Assembly (NCBI GenBank): GCA_009760855.2
Contig: WPIO01000015.1
Coordinates: 5,569,001-5,633,000, forward strand
Direction: 5' to 3'
DNA from: Cristatella mucedo
Lineage: Eukaryota > Bryozoa > Phylactolaemata > Cristatellidae
DNA: 64,000 nt
Position numbers and translations under genes: made by a program. Positions 1 to 10,087 of the stretch are shown one piece after another. Each line of letters starts with the position of its first letter. The first letter of the stretch is position 1. The notes beneath the pieces were generated by a model. That model ran no database searches. It saw only the letters and a program-made list of their open reading frames with translations, and had not been told where the DNA came from.

Positions 1-84
1 GTTGCAATAGCGGCTGTATGGTAATATGAATGTTTAGGATGCCTATACGGCCCGCACCTCTGGAAGCCGTGGCCGCGATGGCGT

Positions 85-190
85 ACTAGATGAGGTGGTT
101 GCTTTTCACGGCGTCGGTCCCCAGGTCATGGGTGCAAATCCTGAGATGGGCATTCCTTTATCGCTGCAGCGAGCGGTGGTGATAGCCGTA
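85..190 (+). mobile_element. SINE-1 fragment (tRNA-derived), copy a
   Basis: A degenerate tRNA-like B box (GGTGCAAATCC, near 129-139) follows GGTCATG. It leads into the conserved body 'CCTTTATCGC...GCGGTGGTGATAGCCGT' seen in four other places in this window. The 3' part is lost where it meets an AT microsatellite. Assignment to the family rests on the shared body; the 5' edge is approximate. Confidence 0.6.
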
Positions 191-199
191 ATTAATAAT

Positions 200-202
<3 letters not shown>

Positions 203-250
<48 letters not shown>

Positions 251-251
251 A
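203..251. repeat. (AT)n microsatellite
   Basis: Alternating AT tract between the SINE-1 fragment and the LINE-A copy. Translated frames across it are low-complexity YI repeats, not a gene. Confidence 0.95.
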
Positions 252-282
252 TATGTAAATATTATAGTTATTATTATTGATA

Positions 283-1249
283 ATCCATCTTTTGACTCTG
301 ACACTCAAAATTGGCTCTGCGAGCATATCGTCTGTTGAATCAGCTTGAAATCTAGGTGTCATGTTCCAAAGTGACCTCTCGTTAGACGACCACATCAGCT
401 CCACAATCAAGTCTTCCTACTTTAAGCTACATAACATTGCTAAAATTTGGGCTTGTTCAGATAAGGTTACCACGTCTAAGCTGGTCCATGCATTTTCGAC
501 ATCCAGTCATGACATCAGTAACTCACTGCTTATTTGCCCACCGGCACTTGCAATCAAGCGATTACAGCTGGTGCTAAACTCCTCAGCCAGACTTGTCTGT
601 CGTGAGCGTCGCAGTTGCCCCATGACACCACTTCTCACCGACCTGCACTGGCTCTCTGTCAAGCAATGGATCGTCTTCAAGGTTTTGTCACTCACTTTTA
701 GGTCAGTTCATTCTTGGGCTCCAGCCTATCTCTCAGATCTAGTCCCCCACCAGGCCAAGCATTGTACCACCCGCTTTTCGGAATCCAGCAGTTTACCAAT
801 AGCTCGTACAAACCTCAAATCTTTTGGAGATCGTGCATTTAGTTCGTATGCTACCAAAGCCTTGAACTCACTCCCGACTTTCGTTACAACATCCCCTGAC
901 TTGACAACATTAAAAATTAAAATAAATTAAAAATTAAATTTAAAAACATTATTAATAAATTTTAAAAAATCTTAAAAACAAGCCTATTTAGGACGGCATT
1001 CTGTGGGAACCTTTAATTTGTCGTTCATGTGCTTATGAGTGCTGACACTGTGCATGCTGCCACTAACCACATTTGCATGCTGACCCTGTGTATGCTCACC
1101 CCTAACCGTGTTATTCATGTTGTTTATAAAGCCTGATATTACTCACCATTCAATCGCGTTTCCCTTTGCGGCAACTTTAAAGCGCCTAGAAAGAGATTGA
1201 GTTCTCTGAGGGGGCTTTAACAAGGGCATTGTCATTATTATTATTATTC
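283..1249 (+). mobile_element. LINE-A, 5'-truncated 3' end
   Basis: This is the 3' quarter of an L2/CR1-type LINE. Residues just before 361 read LTLKIGSAS, matching the segment after the YADD box in the long LINE-A copy at 20600. Next comes the C-terminal domain (DLSLDDHI, PLLTDLHWLSVKQ, AYLSDLVPHQAKH, LNSLP). The 3' UTR has two CATGCTG-type repeats. The terminal hairpin is at 1179-1219 and the ATT tail ends near 1249. An A+T-rich expansion (908-980) replaces the usual C-terminus, so this copy cannot encode the normal end of the protein. Confidence 0.9.
361..930 (+). pseudogene. LINE-A RT C-terminal fragment
   Basis: An open frame of 189 residues covering only the region downstream of the reverse transcriptase core. 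It carries family landmarks also found in every other LINE-A copy here: LDDHISS near the start, a Leu/Trp-rich TDLHWL block in the middle, and the AxNSLP signature near the end. It lacks the endonuclease, the RT palm and the YADD catalytic box, which are lost by 5' truncation typical of LINE insertion. The final residues run into A/T-rich sequence. It cannot be an active enzyme. It is annotated as part of the LINE and not as a host gene. Confidence 0.85.
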
Positions 1250-1460
1250 TTTCGCTATGCTAGCGAGGCTAGTTAATCGGCTTAACATTTTTAATAGGGC
1301 CAAACGCAGTGCAATCAAGTTCGGAAATTAGACAGGTAACACTGTTTTCGTTTAAGAGGATAGTAAACCTCAGTTTGGAGAATTGTATTGCTGAAATTGC
1401 TGCCGTAGCGCCTTTACAAAACTTTGGTTGCTAAGCAGGCCGAGCAATCGGAGGCCATAG

Positions 1461-1553
1461 AGCGAGAACGAGAACGATAGCGCGGGATAGCGCGAGATAT
1501 CGCGAGATATCGCGAGATAGCGCGAGATAGCGCGAGATAGCGCGAGAAAGCAT
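1461..1553 (+). repeat. 10-bp minisatellite (GATAGCGCGA)n
   Basis: About eight imperfect copies of a 10-bp unit GATAGCGCGA / GATATCGCGA, preceded by two shorter GAACGA units. The units contain CGCG and are locally palindromic. The predicted minus-strand frame (YLALSRDISR repeats) is an artefact of the array. Confidence 0.9.
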
Positions 1554-1896
1554 TGGCACAATTTCACAGTATTTAGTTGGTAAATTTGAGACAATATTTA
1601 AATAATGTGTAATCAAAGAAACAGTTGCTTGAAGCTTTTAAGTAAATGTCTGCTGTATCGTCATTCGACTATTTAGTATTGTCACTACACGTGTCCAGGA
1701 GAGGCCATAGCCTGAGAAATTGCAAGCGAAATTGACAGTAATTGTTTTATTAAGCCTGGAGCAGCATGTTATATCATTTAAACATAAAGTTTCAATCGCA
1801 TGAAGCTTTTTGAGGAAATGGCAGCTGTATCGCTGTACAATTATTTATTAATTCCATATAGGCCGAGTCACTGAAGACCATTGGGCGGGAGAACGC

Positions 1897-2087
1897 AATA
1901 AATAAATAAATCAATCTTAGGCGTTTAAACAGCCTCTTTTTGTATAGCGACAAAAGAGCCTTGACGGCTATCGCCACCGCTTACAGTGGCGATAAAGGAT
2001 CGCCCACCACAGGAATCGAACCCACGACCTTGGGACCGGGGTCAAGAAAGAAACCACCTTACCCAGTGTACTATCACGGCTCATCAA
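1897..2087 (-). mobile_element. SINE-1, copy b
   Basis: Read on the minus strand it runs: a tRNA-like head with the B box GGTTCGATTCC-like segment (complement at about 2018-2030), GGTGGGCGATCC, the CTTTATCGCC...GGCGATAGCCGT hairpin body, 'GGCTCTTTTGTCGC', then a short ATTT tail (1897-1910). This is the most complete SINE-1 here together with the copy at 9165. Its 3' tail does not resemble LINE-A or LINE-B. Confidence 0.75.
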
Positions 2088-2439
2088 ACTCAATCGTATG
2101 AGACTACATATGTGTAATCTTGACGTGATATTCCTCTAGAATTTGGAATAAAACTGTTGTTCCGCAACGCATTTTTTTAATGGCAGATGTATCGCCGTTT
2201 TAACGTGTAAAACATCTTGATGGCCCATTCATTTGACGCCGTAGCCCAAGAACTTGGAAAACCATTTGCTTAGAATTTTGTCGTCGAATCCTTAATACCA
2301 TTTCGTACAATTTTGAATCAAAACCGCAGTTTTTTTCTTGAGTGTATTGTAGAAACTGCAGCTGTATCGAAGGGTATCGAATTGTGTCACACCTATTCAT
2401 TATGATCCTGGCGCTGGAGGTCACCTTACAGATCACCCT

Positions 2440-3589
2440 CTTACCTCCAGGTGACCTCGAGTAATATCACGCCGCTTGGATGGTATTATTGTTATGGTGC
2501 GTTGAAAAGGGCCCGAAATAAAAAAGCTTGCCAAAAAATCCTACCGGTTTCTATTCCTTTCATATGCGTTACTTAAAGTAATGAATCTCTGAAGCCGCGA
2601 TTTACTGCTGACTAGTCACAGAAGTTGAGGCCATGCGAGTATTTACGCTGAACGTAACAGAGCAAGACAAGACAAGATACTTCTAGCAAAATAAAAGATT
2701 CTAGGTCGTTAAAGTTTAGCAGTCTACTCAAATGTCACAGAGGTCTACACCAGAACATTGCAAACCTTAGTAATAATGAGTATTCTCGGCGGTGCTCCTT
2801 GCGAGAACCTAATCAGTAGGCTTATGCATTATACTCACGTCTAAAGAAGCAGTAATTAGTGGTTGATGAACATAGCAAAGTTGCACGACTAAGGCTAGCA
2901 TACAAAAGTGCACAAAAACGCGGGACTGTTAGTTGGCAGAAACCTTGCCTGTTAACACTCACTAAATCCTTTACACATTATCAAAGCACGCATAAAAAAC
3001 AGCCGGTTCACAGGGTTGCAATATAAAAGCATGTCCGCTGTTGGCTCTTGACCTTTGTCACAGCGACCAGGTTTCATAATGCACAATCGCGTTAAAGGAA
3101 AATTCACTTGGAATGAGTAAAGGCTGCTGGTAACGGGTAGATTAAAAGCTTCTTCTGAATTTCGTACCGTCAGGAGATGCTTCGATGCCGTTCAGTTGTG
3201 CATTCCAAGGTTTGGGAGCCATATAACGGGGAGCTCCCTACACTATACTATACCTATACTATACTACACTATAACTATACGGTTCCCAAGGGGTTTTCAA
3301 ATAAGTGACGTAGGGGCCAAAGTAATTCATCAGATTCATAAGAGCGGGTGGCGCGACCGAAAGCCTGAAGTGAGATAAGTAGGCAAGCCGGAGCGAGAGG
3401 GTGGCCACAGATAACTACTCACTGCAGACCCTTGAGCACAATAGAGTAATGCAACACATGTCCGGCCGCATTCTATCGATAATACGTTGTGATAACTTCC
3501 GCTTCTTGTAGATTATATTTATTTAACTACCTGCTAGTAGTTATCTGGCAGATGTATCATGGCCACATTTCTATAACGGATACCCCAGA
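2440..3589. other. No recognisable feature
   Basis: Mixed-composition DNA with no coding signal that I can defend. A short CTATA-rich run lies at 3236-3285. Nothing matches the LINE or SINE families of the window. Confidence 0.5.
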
Positions 3590-3662
3590 TAATAATAATA
3601 ATGTACTTGATAAAGCAGCCTCAGAGAAATCAATCTCTATCTAGGCGCTTTACACTTGATAA
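3590..3662 (-). mobile_element. LINE-A terminal tail only
   Basis: On the minus strand this is the terminal hairpin (arms complementary to GCGCCTAG/AGAGAT and ATTTCTCTGAGG, 3611-3652) plus TTATCAAGT and the ATT tail. An extremely 5'-truncated LINE-A insertion of about 70 bp. Confidence 0.8.
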
Positions 3663-4127
3663 TGCATAGCAATCAACCGGTGCTCTTTTCGCTATTCCGC
3701 TATTTTCAGGAAGTTTCCTTTTAAAACTGGTTACGGAAAAGCTGTAAATAGTTCATGTTATGAGATTTATAAGCCTTATGCGAAACCTTCGTAGTGAGCA
3801 ATGCCTATACATAATGAGTGACAACAAAAGCTTCAGTCGCTATTGGAGCGCCGCCACTTTACCGAAACTGCTCTCATCAGGGTGACACCCAGACGATTTG
3901 CGCTGTAACGACAATGGCTGCTTTTTGTGCTGCCGTTCTTTTCGATCTGTCGCCGGGTTTAACACTATTTCTTAACTCTCCTCTTTGTGCACGTAAAAAA
4001 CTATAGATCGAAAAACGATCGGTGCGTTGGACAAGGCACGTGGTGCGCCCTGAATCGTAAATGCTCGATCGTGTTTCCGCGTCATTTGGTCTCGCCAAGT
4101 CTCGTCAAACAGACCATTCGCCCGTTT

Positions 4128-4217
4128 CCCCTAGCAGCAAGTGTAAAGCGCCTAGTAAGAGATCTAGTTCTCTGACGGCGCCTAATCAAGTGCATCATTA
4201 TTATCTTTATTATTATT
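4128..4217 (+). mobile_element. LINE-A terminal tail only
   Basis: GCAAGTGTAAAGCGCC, AAGAGAT...AGTTCTCT, GGCGCC, then AATCAAGTGCATCATT and an imperfect ATT tail. Same hairpin and same tail order as the longer LINE-A copies, without any coding part. Confidence 0.85.
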
Positions 4218-4349
4218 TGACGTGGTTTCGGGTTCAGGCGCTGGCTCCTCTCCACGTACGTTGAGGTATGAGCTGTCACTACAGTTCAGAGGAGACGCTC
4301 TTGTGTTTTTCAAAAAATCATTGGAGTTAATGACTGACGAACTGCATGC

Positions 4350-4965
4350 CGGTCTTGCAGGCACTCGATCCTGATCCAGTGCTGAACTCTGTAGCTAGGC
4401 ACTTCTGTCGTTCGTGTCGCAGTTGCCTCATCACACCACTTCTCGCTTGCTTGCACTGGCCCTAAGTCAAGTAAGTGACTAATCGAATTCGAGGTTTTTT
4501 CAATCACTTTTAGGTCCCTTCATTCACTAGCTCCAACGTACCTATCACAACAAAACATCACTAGGCAATGCCTTTCACCGGTCGCTTTTATGAATCAAAC
4601 TGAATAGCTAGACCTGTGAAGAACCTCAAATCCTTCGGAGGTCCTGGTTTTAGTTAGTATCCTCCCAAAGCATGGACCTCACTCCCGACAGAAATCGCGA
4701 CATCACTTAACATGGCGGAATCTAAAAGAAGCTTAAAACACGACTGCGTATCGTATCATTTAGCTGGAGTTTCCGAATTTCTCGTTGTGTGCTTATACAG
4801 GCTAGCACTATGTATGATACAAATAATTAAATATTAGATGGAGATTTCGTGCATGATAGCTCGAACCATTTCGCTCTAGCTGGCATTTGGATGCTACAAC
4901 TAACCATCTGGCAGTGCTTTTTCATAGCACATGCAAAATGTCTAGAAGGAGATATGATTTTTTTA
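4350..4965 (+). mobile_element. LINE-A, heavily decayed 3' region
   Basis: Fragments of the LINE-A C-terminal region survive in order: TTCGTGTCGCAGTTGCC, TCACACCACTTCTCGC, TTTTAGGTCCCTTCATTC, CCTTCGGAGG and CATGGACCTCACTCCCGAC. They are followed by remnants of the 3' UTR. Indels break every frame. It ends near 4965 where an inverted LINE-B tail begins. Confidence 0.7.
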
Positions 4966-4966
4966 G

Positions 4967-5097
4967 TATGTAATGTAATGTAATTTATCTCCGTCAGTAA
5001 CTCCACAAAGTCATAAGGACCATGTGGGTGTTACGTAGGAGAGTTTTGTATAGCCCACTCACAGCCTACGCGGCTTTCGGCACGCATTCGGTAGCCA
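4967..5097 (-). mobile_element. LINE-B 3' terminus, inverted
   Basis: On the minus strand this is the last ~130 bp of LINE-B: GTGAGTGGGCTATACAAAAC, a CTTTATGACTT-type block, GAGTTACTGACGGAGATA and the terminal TTACATTACATTACA tail (complement at 4967-4982). It lies just upstream of, and opposite to, the longer LINE-B at 5140-7138, so the two 3' termini form a long-range inverted repeat. Confidence 0.85.
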
Positions 5098-5151
5098 ACA
5101 GCTGCAGTAAAACTTGTTATTCTAACCGTTATTATTATTAACAGGGACCCC

Positions 5152-6450
5152 GTGATTCTGAATTCCTGCCAGTTGGACACTAAACAGAATTATAAGACAG
5201 TAAACCATTTACTGGCCAATGCTGTCAGGTCTGACTCCCCAGATGTTAAGGGCTCAGCCGAAAAGTTTTCAGCCTTCTTTACTGAAAAAATTGTGCACAT
5301 TCGTGCCTCCATTAAGCCCCCTCCGACCAAAGAGTTCGCCGTTCCTCAACCTGTGACCTTTCTTAAAAGATTCTCTGATGTTTCTGCCTGTGATGTGGCT
5401 GCCTTAATAAGGTCTAGCAAAAAGAGCTCGTCTCCTGAAGACCCTATACCTTCATCTATGTGGTCTTCACTTGCAGACCAACTTAGCCCTGCCATAACCA
5501 AGATTTGTAATGCTTCGTTTGGAAAAGGGATCGTCCCCAAGTCCTTCAAATCGGCAATCGTTAGACCTATTCGTAAAAAGCCTGGATTAGACACAGAGGT
5601 CCTAGCAAACTATTGTCCAGTTTCCCTTCTTCCATTCTTATCAAAGATTCTTGAAAAAATTGTTGCTAAGCAGCTAGTTGAACATATTGAAAATAATGGA
5701 ATGTCAGAAACATTTCAATAAGGTTTCAAGAGGCAGCACTCTAGTGAAACTGCTCTCCTCCGTGTTAACAATGACATTCTACGTGGCAACGACGACGGGA
5801 ATGTCACTGCCCTAGCTCTGCTAGATCTGTCTGCTGCCTTCGACACCATTGATCACGAAGTTCTGCTTGAACGACTGAGAACAACGATTGGTCTGGCAAA
5901 CGAAGGACTGGCGTGGTTTAAATCATACTTGTCTGATCGTGTTCAATCCGTGTAGTGTGGGGGTCAGGTCTCAGACATGAAAAGGGTCACCTGTGGAGTC
6001 CCTCAAGGGTCTGTACTTGGTCCCTTGCTGTTCACCATTTATACGCAACCTCTGGGAAAAGTGATTAAGGCCCATGGAATAGGATATCACTTCTATGCTG
6101 ACGATACTCAGTTGTATTTGTCATTTAAACCGTCGGAATCTGCTGCAGCAACTGAGAAACTGAATACTTGCCTTGCCGATATTCGATCCTGGACGTCGGA
6201 AAATTTCCTGAAATTAAATGACGATAAAACCGAACTGCTTCTCATAGGACACCCTAAGCGTGTGGCTGGATTAAAAGTCTTTGCTGTTCTAATAGGCGAT
6301 GCTATTGTGCGACCTTCACCACGTGCTCGTAATCTAGGTGTCGACAGCTGCCTCAATTTCAAAAGCTTCATTCAGAAGACTGCCTCTACAGCTTGCCATC
6401 ACATCCGATCCCTATCCAAGATTAGAAGCTGTCCCCACAGTGGCTTGTAA
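5152..6450 (+). pseudogene. LINE-B reverse transcriptase, two stops
   Basis: One continuous reading frame of 433 codons encodes a non-LTR reverse transcriptase (RNA-templated DNA synthesis at the nicked target). Landmarks in order: an N-terminal linker; VSLLPFLSKILEKIVAKQL (fingers); ALLDLSAAFDTIDH (motif A, catalytic Asp); [17 protein letters not shown] (motif B); [12 protein letters not shown] (motif C, YADD box); [17 protein letters not shown] (motif D region). In-frame stops are TAA at 5719-5721, just after MSETFQ, and TAG at 5953-5955. No endonuclease is present. The reading frame shifts between 6450 and 6504. The family assignment is secure; the exact clade (L2 versus CR1) would need a phylogeny. 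Confidence 0.93.
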
Positions 6451-6503
6451 AAAATGTAACAAGCTCTTTAGTTCTGTCTCGGCTTGATTATTGTAATTCC
6501 CTT

Positions 6504-6917
6504 TTGGCTGGGCTACCAAAGAAAGCTATTATGCCACTACAGCGGACTATGAATATGGCTGCAAGGCTGGTCTTCAAGTCCCAGCGGTTTGAGCACGTGT
6601 CACCTTTGCTGGAAGAGCTAGGATGGTTGCTGGTTGAGCAAAGGATACGGAGCAAAGTTCTTACGCTGACCCACAAGGCCCGCCACGGCTTGGCTCCTTC
6701 ATACCTAGCTGAACTGCTACATCAGTTTCAGCCTGTTCGCGCCCTCAGGTCGTGTATGGACAATAAATTAGCTGTCCCATTCCTCCGCTTAAAGACAGTT
6801 GGCAACAGAGCTTTAGCTCTGCAGGTCCTAGACTGTGGAACTCACTTCCACAATTCTAACGCAACTACATCTACTCTCCAACTGCCGACTATGGCACATA
6901 TTTTTCAGCGGTCCTGA
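6504..6917 (+). pseudogene. LINE-B C-terminal domain (frameshifted)
   Basis: Continues the LINE-B protein in another frame. It has AGLPKKAIMPLQRTMNMAAR, then FEHVSPLLEELGWLLVEQRI, then GLAPSYLAELL, the post-RT region shared with the intact-frame version at 13804-14556. Here the final block, which normally contains a W-N-S-L-P motif, is altered by another frame change (VLDCGTHFHNS). It belongs to the same dead element as the preceding RT frame. Confidence 0.85.
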
Positions 6918-7138
6918 ACTGCTACTTCTATGCTACTCACTACCTCAACTGCTCTCCTAACTCTGCTATGCTTCCCACTTTCTCTTTGTTGCGTGAGACG
7001 AAGTCTGTTGGCTACCGAATGCATACCGAAAGCCGCTTAGGCTGTGAGTGGGCTATACAAAACTCTCCTGCTTAACGCCCACATGGTCTTTATGACTTCG
7101 TGGAGTTTCCGACGGAGATACATTATTACATTACATTA

Positions 7139-7855
7139 AGCTCAATCGCTACTAAGCCTTGGTGTCATTGTTACACTGCTGGTGCTGCAGTAGAGACCAC
7201 TTGATCGCTAAGCCATACGGGCTCGTTGAACTATCCTTAAAGCTATCGCTTCCTAGCTATCCTCCGTGACAAACTTGATTTTGAGCCTCGTGCGACTCTC
7301 AGTTGCGTATGCTGCCATTTTTTCAAGCTCTCTCCCTTACAATCCTCATATTTGCACGAAGCTACGAATTTTCGGAGGCCGTTGGCTCTATTATCCAATC
7401 TGCGTGTACCTTGTACGTCAAAGGCATAGCTGTGGTTATCGCTAGGAATAATACTAATAAATAATAATTATTCTTTGTAAAACTTCTGGAGGGAAAGGGA
7501 TCTCTATTCGAGCACTTTAACCGTCGCTGCAAGAGATACAGTAACCGAACGTTAACGAAACTCAAGTCTATCCTGCATAGGGAAGCATACTGCAGCACAG
7601 CATTATCGTGCTAATGCAAGCGGAAACAATTCGAAAAAAAATATTGAAGGTATTATCTATTTGGATCCCAATTCAATCATGCACAGGTAGGCAAAGGCAC
7701 AGAGTAAAATAGATAGATCGATCTCCAAAAGCAGGTCATTTTAGAATTTGGTCAGTACGTGCACCGTTTTATCACACAAATAATCAATTAGAAAATCTCA
7801 TTCACACAGAGAAAAAGTGGTGTTTGAAAGGCATACGCTTCGGGTGACTTTGGTT
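7139..7855. other. No recognisable feature
   Basis: No LINE, SINE or coding signal found. Moderate A+T, no tandem array. Confidence 0.45.
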
Positions 7856-7857
7856 GC

Positions 7858-8000
7858 TACCGGTAGCCTCAGTTTAGTCCACGGGTCATGGTGCTAACCT
7901 CTGACGGCCGAGGTCGTGGGCTCGAGCCCTGTGGTGTATGTCAAGCACCTGGTTAGAAATTAGGTTCTCTTTTAAGCACTATGAATATGACATTATAATA
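7858..8000 (+). mobile_element. SINE-2, copy a
   Basis: A tRNA-derived head: GAGGTCGTGGGCTCGAGCCC carries a B-box-like core (7910-7930). It is followed by TGTCAAGCACCTGG, AGAAATTAGGTTCTCTT and AAGCACTATGAATATGA, a decayed version of the LINE-A type hairpin. Immediately followed by an inverted SINE-2/LINE-A tail. Confidence 0.75.
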
Positions 8001-8007
8001 TATAATG

Positions 8008-8075
8008 TAAATAATTTGTATAGCTTATTAAGAGAAATCAATTAATATCTATTCACGTCGCTCACACTTGCATCG
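8008..8075 (-). mobile_element. SINE-2/LINE-A tail, inverted
   Basis: AATTTGTATAGCTTATTAAG, then AGAAATCAATTAATATCTA, then CACGTCGCTCACACTTGCA is the minus-strand copy of the SINE-2 tail (compare 55912-55970). It faces the plus-strand copy just before it. Confidence 0.6.
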
Positions 8076-8236
8076 TGGGCTCCAGCTCGCAATCGCTGCC
8101 ATCAAATTCAGTCACCTGCTGCGGCTAGCTCCTAATTTACTTGTTTTATGGTGTCAAAGATAGCGTATGAGACTTCTTGTCGTTCGAGGAGCTTCGAGAC
8201 GCTGCAGAACTTACACTTGGACCAAGGGGTTTCTAG

Positions 8237-8494
8237 TTATGCCCCAGCCCTATGAGACTCGTTTCTCCAAAAGCACACTCTTGGCTAATGCAACAACCGG
8301 CATGCAGCTTAGCACGAATTAAAAGGTTACATAAGCTATCCCTTGATGACATCATTGCTGATATATTGCTCTTCTTACGACCTGCAAGAATCAAGGTCAA
8401 GTTTTCACAGGACTTTAATCGAACATACTCCCTTATCAAATCAACAGATAACGTTCTTTCCAATTTCATGTCAATCGGTTCACCATTATCGAAG
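8237..8494 (+). CDS. Candidate internal exon, unknown protein
   Basis: An open stretch of exactly 86 codons sits between a possible splice acceptor (GGGTTTCTAG ending 8236) and a donor-like GAAG/GTATGA (GT at 8495), so it would be a phase 0-0 exon. The peptide is low in repeats and has a helical stretch LSLDDIIADILLFLRPARIK. There is no recognised domain. An ATG lies at 8252. No flanking exon could be identified, and an equally plausible view is a chance open frame in A+T-balanced DNA. I infer an exon only from length, phase and composition. Confidence 0.2.
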
Positions 8495-8499
8495 GTATG

Positions 8500-9160
8500 A
8501 CATCTATATTCTGCACTGGAAGAAATTAAAAACAGGTGCTGTTTCTAAGTGCTGAGTGGGGTTGATAAAAGCAAGCTAGACGTGTAGGCCAGCACTATGC
8601 ATCTTACAGATAATTCAATGAATAGATACATAGCACACCTTTTAGGAATTAGTCAACTTTACAAGGCGCATACGAACCCAACTTGCTAACACGCTGCATG
8701 TTAGCAGTAGCTGTGCCAAGTTTGCGTCCGGGGCTGTGGTTGTAAAGCTCTTTTTCCTAAACAAATCATCGCAGCTGTAGACGGAATAAATTGATAGGCT
8801 ACAATCACCTAAATTTCCATTTGAAAGGATTAAATCGGAACTCTTTTACTGAGCTCGGTAAACGACGAGCTAGTTTGATCGAGCATCCCGGTGGTGGACG
8901 AGACGGGCCCGACTTTGGTGACTTCCCACTAGGCGAACCGGCCAGTGCAAGAACTGGATCAGTGGTTCCAGGATTCAGTAGCTAGTTTTATAATTGAGTT
9001 CTTGGTTCCAGCCGCCCCGGCAACAGTAAAATACACTGTCCCGAACGGTTATACAGTTGCCGATTGATGTTCACTTCCAGTTATCTCGGCTAGAAGTGGA
9101 GAGTATCACGACAAGCATTAAAGTGCATATCACAATTAAAAAAGCCTGAATAAGCGTGGG
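8500..9160. other. No recognisable feature
   Basis: Mixed DNA between the candidate exon and SINE-1 copy c. A short open frame at 8791-8985 has no recognisable motif. Confidence 0.4.
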
Positions 9161-9164
9161 GTCG

Positions 9165-9375
9165 ATGTGGGCCGTATTGGCTCAATAGGTAAGGTGATTG
9201 CGTTTCCTGACCTCAGCTCTGAGGTCGTGGGTTCGAATCCTGCGGTGGGCCATCCTTTATCGCCACTTCAAGCGGTGGTGATAGCCGTAAAGGCTCTTCT
9301 GTAGCAATGCAAAAGGAGGCTGCTGAATCAGCTAGAATTGCCGATCGCTGAAGCTGGGCCCTCATCCTAAAGAGC
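9165..9375 (+). mobile_element. SINE-1, copy c (best tRNA head)
   Basis: The head reads TTGGCTCAATAGGTAAGGTG (A-box-like, about 9178-9197), GAGGTCGTGGGTTCGAATCC (canonical B box GGTTCGAATCC near 9229-9239), then GGTGGGCCATCC. The body CTTTATCGCCACTT...GCGGTGGTGATAGCCGT forms a hairpin and is followed by GGCTCTTCTGTAGC and GAGGCTGCTGAATCAGCTAG. The long variable-arm-like CAGCTCTGAG suggests a Leu/Ser-type tRNA ancestor. The acceptor stem does not pair, so this is a SINE and not a functional tRNA. Confidence 0.8.
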
Positions 9376-9379
9376 TGAG

Positions 9380-10085
9380 CCTACCTTAACGAGTTTGGAT
9401 TAAGATTTGGGATGGATGTAAGTATCAGTTAGAGATACGATATCTTGGAAGTGTCATTATCTTGAAAATTCTACTCAATTTTAATAGATTCTAGTGACGG
9501 TTTAGTGTTTGATTGGAGCTTAGTAGCTTTTCTTTAAAAAATGCACGAAACAATGCTGTTATAATGACGCCGGAATTGGAATGCTGTAATGACGGCTGCT
9601 GTATTGAACTCATTACTGATAGTGGAGGAAATTTTGTTGTCGATAAGATGACCATTTTTACACTCGTTAAAGTCCAGGCTGAAGCTCCTTGCCTTAAAAT
9701 CGGGTAGTGCTTGTGGAGCAAGACTTTATCAAATGCTACATCAGAGAATATAAATTGTGGATGGTAGTGAGCTGGAGTCTAAGGCGTTGGCCTTAGCTTA
9801 CACGGATAGGAATAAAGTAGTCTTATTCCTGGTGTTCAGTGATATTCCTAGATCAGTGAACAGTAGAATCTGAGAAACCTTTGCGGAGATTGATCCGACA
9901 TTCAAATATTTGTCTGAGGTGCCTTTAAACGTAAAAACATGATGGATATGGAATCGGATGTCTTAATGATTTACATGTACAGGAAAAAATAAGTAATGAT
10001 TATGCTGATTATGTTTTCTCGGGGGGTGAAAGCGGAAGCAAAATTTCAAAAATTGACAAATTTGCCGATCTTCACACCTTAGCCT
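9380..10085. other. Possible decayed coding debris, unassigned
   Basis: A plus-strand open frame at 9513-9707 and another coding-looking stretch near 9765-9930 (ALAYTDRNKVVLFLV, ending in a stop) show amino-acid-like composition. Neither matches LINE-A, LINE-B or any family I can name. It may be an old gene or transposon remnant. Confidence 0.25.
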
Positions 10086-10087
10086 TC

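Larger units (their letters stand above)
1370..2420. repeat. Diverged repeat units around 'GCAGCTGTATCG'
   Basis: At least four irregular units share a phrase close to CTGCAGCTGTATCG preceded by 'GAAGCTTTT(T)...AAATG' and followed by 'GGCC...GAG...CC'. They lie near 1370-1460, 1620-1720, 1785-1890, 2155-2260 and 2290-2400. They are too diverged for me to define a consensus. A SINE-1 interrupts the series at 1897-2087. Family unknown. Confidence 0.4.
5140..7138 (+). mobile_element. LINE-B, longest copy (RT to 3' end)
   Basis: About 2 kb of an L2/CR1-group LINE, 5'-truncated within the linker between endonuclease and reverse transcriptase. It contains the RT (5152-6450), a frameshifted C-terminal domain (6504-6917), a ~220-bp 3' UTR and a short ATTACATTACATTA tail ending at 7138. 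The RT core catalytic residues are all visible, so this copy is younger than most LINE-A copies here, but it is dead because of two stops and a frameshift. The 3' end matches other copies at 4967, 13746, 32230, 41245 and 49535. Confidence 0.92.

Noticed and set aside
361-930. A host gene, because of the 189-codon frame.
   Set aside because: The same protein segment recurs in over ten places with the LINE-A 3' end attached.
9165-9250. A functional tRNA gene at the GGTTCGAATCC box.
   Set aside because: The acceptor stem does not pair and the same head plus body recurs four more times, so it is a SINE.
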